DNA of 5,031 nt from Pseudomonadota bacterium (GTDB lineage: Bacteria > Pseudomonadota > Gammaproteobacteria > Burkholderiales > SG8-41), in contig JAEYXO010000124.1 of NCBI GenBank assembly GCA_023431245.1, positions 1-5,031 of the forward strand. The letters run 5' to 3'. This document shows, piece after piece, positions 1 through 5,031 of the stretch. How positions within the stretch are numbered: the stretch's first letter is position 1; each line of letters begins with the position of its first letter. Made by a program: the position numbers and the translations under genes. The notes under the pieces are model-generated. The model was not told the DNA's origin. It saw nothing but the letters and a program-made list of their open reading frames with translations, and ran no database searches.

Positions 1-401
1 CCGAGAACATCCTCAAGCACATCCTGCAGAAGGATTTCACCGACCGCGAAATGCTGCGCAACATGCGCGTGGTGGTGGCCTGCTTCGCGGTGATCGTGAC
101 GCTGTTCTCGCTGAACACCGAGGCCACCATCTACCAGATGGTCGTCGGCGCCTACAAGGTCACGCTGGTCTCCGCCTTCGTGCCGCTGGTCTGCGGCCTC
201 TACTGGCGCCGCGCCACGACACAGGGCGCGCTCGCCGCGATCCTGGCGGGCTTCTTCGTCTGGATTTCGCTGGAGTTCCTGATGCCCGATGCGCTGGTGC
301 CGCCACAGCTCGCCGGCGTGCTCGCCAGCGCGGCGGCGATGGTCATCGGCTCGCTGCTGCCGCAGTGGATCGGCGCGCCCGGACGGCGGCACGCCCGCTG
401 A
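1..401 (+). CDS. Sodium:solute symporter (SSS family), C-terminal part
   Basis: This is the end of a gene that begins left of the window; 132 residues are visible, read from base 3. SSS proteins are inner-membrane carriers that use a sodium gradient to take up solutes such as organic acids, proline or pantothenate. The visible part resembles the last transmembrane region of the family. There is a short basic/acidic loop (residues 1-20), then hydrophobic segments at about 21-40, 46-68, 77-98 and 104-124. The stretch around 'AYKVTLVSAFVPLVCGLYW' followed by 'RRATTQGALAA' is a characteristic SSS C-terminal signature. The tail 'APGRRHAR' is short and basic, so no C-terminal regulatory domain is fused. 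The substrate cannot be told from this part, because the sodium and substrate sites lie in the missing N-terminal helices. The next gene follows after 17 bp, so they are probably cotranscribed. Confidence 0.88.
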   Translation, partial: ENILKHILQKDFTDREMLRNMRVVVACFAVIVTLFSLNTEATIYQMVVGAYKVTLVSAFVPLVCGLYWRRATTQGALAAILAGFFVWISLEFLMPDALVPPQLAGVLASAAAMVIGSLLPQWIGAPGRRHAR

Positions 402-418
402 ACACCCCTGCGCAGCGG

Positions 419-943
419 ATGTCCGGCCGGCTGCGGCATGTCCGCCCGCTGCTGTTCGTCCTGCTGGCCGTCAACGCCGCGGCCTATGCCACGACCGGCC
501 GTTTCTCCGAAGGGCTAGATGCCTTCGCCTGGTACCTGCTGCTCGCGCTGTTCGAACTCGAAACCCGCCGACCGGACTGGAGCCGCCGTCCGCGCATCGC
601 GATGACGCTGGATGTGCTGCGCCTGCTCGCCGCGGCGGCGGTGGCCATTGCCGCAGCCAGTTATTTTGTTGAAGGCGAATGGCTGGATGCGACCAACGCG
701 CTGCTGTGGATCGGCGTCGTCATCGTGCTGGAGCTGGAAGTGCGGCTGCCGGCGACCGCGGCGCGCCATCGCCGGCGGGTGACCGGCGCCGCCTTCGCGC
801 TGTATGCGGCGCTGGCCGCGGTGGCGCTGGCCTGGCTGCTGCGCGGCGAATGGCTGGATGCCTACGACGCGCTGCTGTGGATCGCCGCCTTTGCACTGAT
901 CGAACTCGACCTTCTCGACAACGGCGCCCGGGATAATTCTTAA
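419..943 (+). CDS. Small membrane protein with three repeated hairpin units, unknown family
   Basis: I do not recognise this family. The 174-residue product is largely hydrophobic, with about six predicted membrane segments arranged as three similar units. Aligned without gaps, the units share G27/G86/G143, F29/W88/W145, A35/A94/A151, W38/W97/W154 and E46/E105/E162, followed by L and then E/E/D. Each unit is a helix, a short acidic loop (G-x-[FW]-x-[ED]), then a second helix ending in E-L-[ED]. Units 2 and 3 are nearly identical over GEWLDA-x-x-ALLWI. Basic residues cluster at 50-59 and 116-120 between units, probably on the cytoplasmic side. I chose the ATG at 419 because it starts just after the symporter stop. 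An earlier in-frame ATG at 365 would add 18 hydrophilic Arg-rich residues overlapping the symporter tail. No strong Shine-Dalgarno is seen for either. The position suggests cotranscription with the symporter, perhaps as an accessory subunit; that is inference only. Confidence 0.72.
   Translation: MSGRLRHVRPLLFVLLAVNAAAYATTGRFSEGLDAFAWYLLLALFELETRRPDWSRRPRIAMTLDVLRLLAAAAVAIAAASYFVEGEWLDATNALLWIGVVIVLELEVRLPATAARHRRRVTGAAFALYAALAAVALAWLLRGEWLDAYDALLWIAAFALIELDLLDNGARDNS
674..884 (+). repeat. Internal direct repeat, copies at 674-713 and 845-884
   Basis: Two 40-base segments 171 bp (57 codons) apart match at 36 of 40 positions. All four mismatches fall in 691-695 of the first copy. Both are in the same frame and encode GEWLDA-T-N-ALLWI and GEWLDA-Y-D-ALLWI. 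They belong to units 2 and 3 of the repeated membrane protein. Synonymous positions are also mostly identical, which suggests recent duplication or gene conversion between the units rather than only protein-level constraint. Confidence 0.85.
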
Positions 944-970
944 GTATTTGTTTTTATTAAATTATTTGTA
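933..970. other. AT-rich convergent gene junction
   Basis: About 38 bases with only a handful of G or C sit in otherwise very GC-rich DNA. They contain both stop codons: TAA at 941-943 for the + gene and TAA (complement of 962-964) for the minus gene. A T-rich run at 947-955 could end + strand transcripts. A 6-bp inverted repeat (ATAATT at 933-938, AATTAT at 960-965) spans it, but it is weak and AT-only. A bidirectional termination zone is plausible from its position. There is no GC hairpin of the classic intrinsic type, so terminator function is unproven. Confidence 0.4.
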
Positions 971-1924
971 GGCTGCGCGGAAGGCGTCGATGAACTTCGG
1001 CAGCTGCTCCGCCGGCAGGTGATTGATGCCTGCCGCCGCCTGCCGCCCGCCACCGGTCGCGAATTCCAGGCACAGGCGGTCGGCACCCTGTGGACGATTG
1101 CGCGGCGCGCGCACGCTGACCGCATAGGCGCCATCCGCCTTCGCCACCAGCACCGCATGCGCGCGTTGCGGCGCGGACTGCGCCAGCCGGTTGCCGAACA
1201 CGCCATTGACGCGCCGGCTCCAGGCCGCATCCGGCAGGATGTAAAGCGCCGCGGCCTCGTCCGCGGACTCCGGCTGCAGTTCCTCCGCGCGGAACAGGTC
1301 TTCGGCGCCCGCCTGCTTCAGCACCTCGAACACCGGCTCATCAAACATGAAATGCCGCGGATCGGCATAGGGCGCGATCGTGCGGTAAAGATCCGCCGGA
1401 TGGTAGTGCAGGTCGTCGACCGTTTCGCCGTAGGCGTTGTAATTGATCGCCTCGCCCAGTTCATGCAGGCGCGCGAGTTCGGTGCGGTCCAGCTGCAGCG
1501 GCTGCGCGGCACGCAGCGCCGACTCGACCAGGTTGTCGCCGAAGGCCGCGACCACCGCCCACAGCCGGTGTTTGCCGTCGAGATGGCGGTCTACCAGCAG
1601 GCTGGTGCAGACATCCGGCGCGGTGTCGATATGCGCCTCGAACTGCGGATGCCGCGGAATCTCGCCGGCGGCATGATGGTCGAAATAACGCACGCGGGCG
1701 CCATTCAGCAGTGCGCGCTCGATGGCGCGGGCATTGCTGCGCAATGACACGTCGAGCACCGTCAGGCAATCGCCGGCGGCTGCGGCCGTTGCGACGCGAT
1801 CCACCAGCGCCGTGTCGCGCTTGACGCCGGTGACCAGTTCCGACGCCTGCGGCTCGACCAGCCGCAGCTGGTGCAGGGCGCAGATGCCGTCGGCGTCGCC
1901 GTTGAAGATGTCGTAGAATTTCAT
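962..1924 (-). CDS. DHH family phosphoesterase
   Basis: DHH phosphoesterases are metal-dependent hydrolases of phosphodiester or phosphoanhydride bonds; relatives include RecJ, nanoRNases, cyclic-dinucleotide phosphodiesterases and exopolyphosphatase. The 320-residue protein shows the metal-binding motifs in order: F-N-G-D10-A-D12-G near the N-terminus, L-D58-V-S, then F-D82-H83-H84 (the DHH signature) and a G-D130-N segment that may supply the fourth motif. A C-terminal DHHA1-like region carries GGG-R-Q-A-A-A-G at 291-299. The usual histidine of GGGH is arginine here. No extra nuclease, CBS or membrane domain is present, so the protein is probably soluble and cytoplasmic. I chose the ATG at 1924 because the product then begins MKFYDIFNGDADG, placing motif I right at the N-terminus as in relatives. 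A TTG at 1957 would add 11 residues and overlap the divergent gene. No good Shine-Dalgarno is visible. The substrate cannot be assigned. Confidence 0.88.
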   Translation of the reverse strand: MKFYDIFNGDADGICALHQLRLVEPQASELVTGVKRDTALVDRVATAAAAGDCLTVLDVSLRSNARAIERALLNGARVRYFDHHAAGEIPRHPQFEAHIDTAPDVCTSLLVDRHLDGKHRLWAVVAAFGDNLVESALRAAQPLQLDRTELARLHELGEAINYNAYGETVDDLHYHPADLYRTIAPYADPRHFMFDEPVFEVLKQAGAEDLFRAEELQPESADEAAALYILPDAAWSRRVNGVFGNRLAQSAPQRAHAVLVAKADGAYAVSVRAPRNRPQGADRLCLEFATGGGRQAAAGINHLPAEQLPKFIDAFRAAYK

Positions 1925-1929
1925 CGATG
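1914..1929. promoter_or_regulatory. Head-to-head start codons with a possible -10 box
   Basis: The two ATGs of the divergent DHH and VanZ-like genes form the 8-bp palindrome CATCGATG (1922-1929), leaving two bases between the coding regions. Each gene's promoter and leader must therefore lie inside the other gene. On the + strand TAGAAT (1914-1919) matches five of six bases of the -10 consensus. It would place a start near 1926-1927, giving a leaderless VanZ-like mRNA. No convincing -35 is seen and no Shine-Dalgarno precedes either ATG. The geometry is read directly; the promoter is tentative. Confidence 0.35.
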
Positions 1930-3036
1930 CTGCTGGAATCCCAATCGCCGTCCGCAAGACGCGGCCCCAGCCTCGCTGGCACGGCGGCGCTAGCTTACAG
2001 TCTGGTCATCGTCTATGCCAGCCTGCAGCCCTTCGGCGGCTGGAGCGCGATCCCCGCCGGGTCCCGCATATTCCTGTACGAGCCCTGGCCGCGCTGGATC
2101 ACCGTCGAGGACGTGCTGTTCAACTTCGCCGCCTATGTGCCGCTGGGTTTCCTGATCGCGCTCTCATTGCGCGCGCGGTGGAGCGCACCCGCCGCGGTCA
2201 CCCTGTCCGCAATCGCCTGCACGCTGCTCAGCGGCGCCATGGAAACGGTGCAGCAGTACCTGCCCTCGCGCATCGCGTCGAACGTCGACCTGCTGGTGAA
2301 CGCCGCCGGCGCAGCGGCCGGCGCGCTGATCGCACCGCTGTTTTCGCAGGAACAGTGGCCGGGCCGCGAACTGGCGCGGCTGCGCAACCGGTGGTTTGTC
2401 GCCGGCCTGCGCGGCGATGCCGTGCTGGTGCTGGCGGGGCTGTGGCTGCTCGCGCAATGGCACACGCCGGCCGTGGCCTTCGGCAACGGCGACCTGCGCG
2501 GCATTTTCAGCCTGCCGGCGCTGTTCGTGTTTGCCCCGGACAGCTATCTCGCGGCCGAAGCCGGCGTGGTTGCGCTCAACGTCGCCGGACTCGGCCTGCT
2601 GCTGGCCGGCGTCACCCACGACCCCGGGCCGGGTTACTGGCGGGCACTGGCGCTGCTGTTCGCCTGCGCCTGCGTGCTGAAAGCCGCCGCCGCAATGCTG
2701 GTGCTGCAGGCGGCCAATCCCTGGAGCTGGCTGACGCCCGGTGTCATGCTCGGCCTCGCCGCCGGCATCGCGGCACTGCTGATCCTGGTCCACCTGCCGC
2801 CGCGCGGTCGCATGGCCTTCGCGCTGCTGGCACTGGCGGGGGCGGTCGCCCTGCTCAACGGCATCCCCGAAAACCCCTACCGGCCGGCACCCACCCACCT
2901 GCTCCTCGGCCGCTCCAGCCACATTCTCAGCTTTGCCAGCATGACCCGCGCACTCTCCGATCTCTGGCCTTTCCTCGCCATGCTCTGCGCGCTGCTGAGC
3001 CTCCCTCTGCGCGACACCGCGCATTACCGTTCCTGA
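1927..3036 (+). CDS. VanZ-like multi-pass membrane protein
   Basis: The 369-residue integral membrane protein has an N-terminal VanZ-like domain (about residues 22-136). Visible family features are the Y-A-S-L-Q-P-F segment after the first helix, E61-D62 with N66 and P72-L-G in helix two, E106-x-x-Q109 with P113-x-R115, and D121 with N125 and G128. VanZ was named for low-level teicoplanin resistance in enterococci. The wider family is common in bacteria without glycopeptide resistance and its biochemical role is unclear, so a resistance label would be unsafe. The remaining 230 or so residues hold roughly six or seven further hydrophobic segments (starting near 155, 190, 210, 237, 265, 290 and 340), making the protein much longer than a bare VanZ domain. 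No alternative start is available: an in-frame stop lies at 1903-1905 and no other start codon lies close downstream. It starts 2 bp from the divergent DHH gene and ends 12 bp before the pyrophosphohydrolase gene, with which it is probably cotranscribed. Confidence 0.85.
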   Translation: MLLESQSPSARRGPSLAGTAALAYSLVIVYASLQPFGGWSAIPAGSRIFLYEPWPRWITVEDVLFNFAAYVPLGFLIALSLRARWSAPAAVTLSAIACTLLSGAMETVQQYLPSRIASNVDLLVNAAGAAAGALIAPLFSQEQWPGRELARLRNRWFVAGLRGDAVLVLAGLWLLAQWHTPAVAFGNGDLRGIFSLPALFVFAPDSYLAAEAGVVALNVAGLGLLLAGVTHDPGPGYWRALALLFACACVLKAAAAMLVLQAANPWSWLTPGVMLGLAAGIAALLILVHLPPRGRMAFALLALAGAVALLNGIPENPYRPAPTHLLLGRSSHILSFASMTRALSDLWPFLAMLCALLSLPLRDTAHYRS

Positions 3037-3048
3037 CCGGATGACCCG

Positions 3049-3423
3049 ATGACCCGAAAAACCGCCCCTGCGCCATCCCCCTCGCTGGACGGCCTGCGCC
3101 TGCAGCAGCGCCGCTTCGCGGAAGCACGCGACTGGGGCCAGTTCCACACGCCGAAGAACCTGGCGATGGCCCTGAGCGTCGAGGCCGCCGAACTGCTCGA
3201 ATGTTTCCAGTGGCTGACGCCGGAGCAGAGCGCGCGGCTGGCGGCAAAGGACCGCCGCGCGGTCGAGGAGGAAATGGCCGATGTGCTGCTCTACCTGCTG
3301 CGCCTCGCCGACGTGCTCGATGTCGATCTGCCGCGCGCGGCGCAGCGCAAGCTGGCGGTCAACGCGCGCAAGTACCCGGTGACGCTGGCGCGCGGCAATG
3401 CGCGCAAATACTCGCGCCGCTGA
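3049..3423 (+). CDS. MazG-like nucleotide pyrophosphohydrolase (dCTPP1 type)
   Basis: The product is a 124-residue all-alpha NTP pyrophosphatase of the MazG/dCTPP1 superfamily. It probably hydrolyses a (deoxy)nucleoside triphosphate, dCTP or modified dCTP in the closest characterised relatives, to the monophosphate and pyrophosphate, which cleans the nucleotide pool. The motifs are clear. RDWGQFH-x-P-x-N (27-37) matches the substrate-binding N-terminus of dCTPP1. E45-A-A-E48 and E75-M-A-D78 are the paired acidic magnesium ligands (ExxE and ExxD). F53-Q-W follows the first pair, and K101-x-x-x-N105-x-R-K-Y-P110 is the usual C-terminal signature. Length fits a single-domain enzyme, which likely forms a helical dimer or tetramer. 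The ATG at 3049 is in a tandem 8-base repeat with a second, out-of-frame ATG at 3041. Residues 4-13 are Pro/Ala-rich and unlikely to be part of the fold, so a later start cannot be excluded. The exact nucleotide preference is inference from family. Confidence 0.9.
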   Translation: MTRKTAPAPSPSLDGLRLQQRRFAEARDWGQFHTPKNLAMALSVEAAELLECFQWLTPEQSARLAAKDRRAVEEEMADVLLYLLRLADVLDVDLPRAAQRKLAVNARKYPVTLARGNARKYSRR

Positions 3424-3449
3424 CGCGGGATTGCGCCGGTTGCCCCGGT

Positions 3450-3455
3450 TATAAT
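3450..3455 (+). promoter_or_regulatory. Consensus -10 box upstream of ferredoxin gene
   Basis: TATAAT is perfect to the sigma-70 -10 consensus and lies in the 64-bp gap between the pyrophosphohydrolase and ferredoxin genes, in very GC-rich surroundings. Transcription would start near 3462, giving a leader of about 25 bases. The -35 side is weak: TTGCGC at 3431-3436 is only 13 bases away and the 17-base position (3427-3432) reads GGGATT. An activator may be needed, or the upstream element may be non-canonical. It likely drives the ferredoxin, hydrolase and ABC genes. Confidence 0.55.
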
Positions 3456-3487
3456 CCGCCTCTCCCGTCGCAGGGCGCCTCCCGACC

Positions 3488-3796
3488 ATGAGCCACTACA
3501 AGCACCATGTCTTCTTCTGCTGCAACCAGCGCGACAACGGCGCGCGCTGCTGCGCCGATCACGGCGCGCAGGACCTGCGCGACTACGCCAAGAAGAAGGT
3601 CAAGGAGCTGAAGCTCTCCGGTCCGGGAAAGACGCGCATCAACCAGGCCGGCTGCCTCGACCGCTGCGACGAAGGCCCGGTGCTGGTGGTGTATCCCGAA
3701 GCGGTCTGGTACACCTATGTCGACCGCGAGGACATCGACGAAATCATCAGCGAACACCTGCAGCACGGCCGCGTCGTCGAACGCCTGAAAATCTGA
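3488..3796 (+). CDS. Thioredoxin-like [2Fe-2S] ferredoxin
   Basis: This 102-residue protein matches the thioredoxin-fold [2Fe-2S] ferredoxin family (Aquifex aeolicus ferredoxin 4, related to the NuoE domain of complex I). It is a small soluble cytoplasmic electron carrier or Fe-S protein. By alignment from memory with the Aquifex protein, the cluster ligands are C11, C22, C56 and C60: HVFFC at the N-terminus, RCCADHG around 22, and G-C56-LDR-C60-DEGP. The signature G-P-V-x-V-V-Y-P-E-x-V-W-Y (63-75) and the end R-V-V-E-R-L-K-I are also typical. C12 and C21 sit directly beside two ligands as extra cysteines. The partner is unknown. The start ATG is preceded by only a weak purine run (AGGG near 3472-3475). 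A -10 box at 3450 suggests its own promoter. The hydrolase gene follows after 40 bp containing a GC stem-loop. Confidence 0.93.
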   Translation: MSHYKHHVFFCCNQRDNGARCCADHGAQDLRDYAKKKVKELKLSGPGKTRINQAGCLDRCDEGPVLVVYPEAVWYTYVDREDIDEIISEHLQHGRVVERLKI

Positions 3797-3803
3797 ACCC
3801 CGC

Positions 3804-3827
3804 GCGGCGCGGCTCCGTCCGCGCCGC
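3804..3827 (+). promoter_or_regulatory. GC-rich stem-loop before the hydrolase start
   Basis: A perfect 9-bp inverted repeat (GCGGCGCGG at 3804-3812, CCGCGCCGC at 3819-3827) encloses a six-base loop, CTCCGT. It lies between the ferredoxin stop (3794-3796) and the hydrolase ATG (3837). No T-run follows, so it is not a classic intrinsic terminator. In RNA it would cover the region where a Shine-Dalgarno should be, so it could limit translation of the hydrolase or protect the 3' end of ferredoxin mRNA. The structure is read directly; its role is inference. Confidence 0.5.
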
Positions 3828-3836
3828 CGCCGCACC

Positions 3837-4465
3837 ATGCCCAACACCGAACTGCGCCCCATGCATCCGTCCACGCTCGAACGGCTCACCGTCGAAGGCC
3901 CGGCCGGCGCGCTCGAAACAGACCTCAATGATCCGGGCGAGCCGCGGCGCGGCCTCGCGCTGATCGCGCATCCCAACCCGGTGCAGGGCGGCACCAAGGA
4001 CAACAAGGTCGTCACCACGCTGGCAAAAACCCTGTTCGGCCTCGGCTATGTCGTCCTGCGCCCCAATTTCCGCGGCGTCGGCGCCAGCGCCGGCGGCTTC
4101 GACCAGGGCAATGGCGAAACCGAAGACATCCTCGCGGTCGCGCGTTACGCGCAGGCCCGTTTCGGCGAACTGCCGCTGCTGCTGGCCGGTTTCTCCTTCG
4201 GCGCCTTCGTGCAGACCCGCGTCGCGCAGGCACTGGCGCCCGAAAAACTGGTGCTGGTCGGCCCCGCGGTCAACCGCTTCCCCGCCGCCACCGTGCCGGC
4301 GGACACGCTGGTGATCCACGGCGAAGTCGACGACGTGGTGCCGCTGGCCGCGGTGCTCGACTGGGCGCGGCCGCAGCAGCTGCCGATCGTCGTGGTGCCC
4401 GGCGGCGAACATTTTTTCCACGGCCGGCTGCACCTGCTGTCGCAGATCGTGCAGCGCCACTGCGC

Positions 4466-4469
<4 letters not shown>
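3837..4469 (+). CDS. Alpha/beta hydrolase (COG2945-like)
   Basis: The 210-residue single-domain serine hydrolase is probably cytoplasmic, as no signal peptide is seen. Family landmarks run in order: H45-P-x-P-x-x-G-G-T-x-D-N-K after strand three (oxyanion region), R75-P-N-F-R-G-V-G-A-S, the nucleophile elbow G118-F-S120-F-G, H161-G-E-x-D165-D-V-V-P with the likely acid, and G189-G-E-H192-F-F-H-G with the catalytic histidine. These fit the short COG2945 group of predicted hydrolases; the physiological substrate is unknown. Two starts are possible: ATG at 3837, used here, and ATG at 3861, which gives MHPSTLERLTVEGPAG and leaves more room after the stem-loop at 3804-3827. Neither has a clear Shine-Dalgarno. 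The stop overlaps the next start as ATGA (4466-4469), so the ABC ATPase is probably translated by coupling. This suggests the two are made together, though a shared function is not shown. Confidence 0.9.

Positions 4470-5031
<562 letters not shown>

Noticed and set aside
365..418. Earlier ATG at 365 for the repeated membrane protein
   Set aside because: It would overlap the symporter gene by 37 bases and add an Arg-rich stretch that looks like the out-of-frame symporter tail. The ATG at 419 leads straight into the first membrane helix.
1019..1747. Open frame of 242 codons on the + strand inside the DHH gene
   Set aside because: The minus strand carries intact DHH motifs over the same bases. 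The + product is Arg/Ala-rich and resembles no family.
1966..1978. Small inverted repeat CCAGC-CTC-GCTGG near the start of the VanZ-like gene
   Set aside because: Five base pairs in GC-rich coding sequence are expected by chance and it has no helpful position.
2303..2325. GC-rich inverted repeat (CGCCGG / CCGGCG) within the VanZ-like gene
   Set aside because: It encodes an Ala/Gly-rich helix with repeated GCC/GGC codons, so the symmetry is explained by codon use.
1927..3036. Calling the VanZ-like gene a glycopeptide resistance gene
   Set aside because: No other van genes are present, the host looks Gram-negative, and VanZ-domain proteins are widespread without resistance.
2178..3044. Open frame of 288 codons on the + strand in another frame of the VanZ-like gene
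   Set aside because: The product is almost all Arg, Ala, Gly and Pro without membrane segments or motifs. The overlapping frame gives a coherent membrane protein with VanZ features.
2164..3489. Long open frame (441 codons) on the minus strand across the VanZ-like and pyrophosphohydrolase genes
   Set aside because: It is opposite two genes with clear family motifs. Its product is Arg/Gln/Gly/Ala-rich with no recognisable domain, as expected from the antisense of GC-rich coding DNA.
3449..4460. Minus-strand open frames of 189 and 237 codons opposite the ferredoxin and hydrolase
   Set aside because: Both lie opposite genes with full catalytic or ligand motifs and show no motif of their own.

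Overview
The window is GC-rich (roughly two thirds G+C by eye), densely coding bacterial chromosome with short intergenic gaps. The gene set is an SSS-family symporter, a proteobacterial-type DHH phosphoesterase, a VanZ-like membrane protein, a dCTPP1/MazG-like pyrophosphohydrolase, a thioredoxin-like [2Fe-2S] ferredoxin, a COG2945-type hydrolase and a NodI-like ABC ATPase. This set and its codon use suggest a betaproteobacterium, perhaps of the Rhodocyclales type. The taxonomic call is inference, because no rRNA or other phylogenetic marker is present.

Layout. Positions 1-401 (+) hold the C-terminal part of a sodium:solute symporter that began upstream. Positions 419-943 (+) encode a small membrane protein of unrecognised family built from three copies of one membrane-hairpin unit; it follows the symporter by 17 bp. 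An unusually AT-rich junction (about 933-970) separates it from the convergent DHH phosphoesterase gene (962-1924, minus strand). That gene's ATG faces the ATG of the VanZ-like gene (1927-3036, +) with only two bases between them.

From 1927 to the right edge every gene lies on the + strand with small gaps: VanZ-like, then dCTPP1/MazG-like (3049-3423), ferredoxin (3488-3796), alpha/beta hydrolase (3837-4469) and the NodI-like ATPase (4466 to beyond the edge). A consensus -10 box at 3450-3455 probably gives the ferredoxin, hydrolase and ATPase genes their own promoter. A 9-bp GC stem-loop lies just before the hydrolase start. The hydrolase and ATPase overlap by four bases (ATGA), which suggests translational coupling. 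A matching ABC permease is expected just past the right edge.

Most genes look like ordinary housekeeping or accessory functions: solute uptake, nucleotide-pool cleaning, electron transfer or Fe-S chemistry, and export. I see no CRISPR array, insertion sequence, phage gene, tRNA, rRNA or recognisable defence system. The features most worth a second look are the triple-repeat membrane protein, the divergent starts 2 bp apart, and the stem-loop before the hydrolase.
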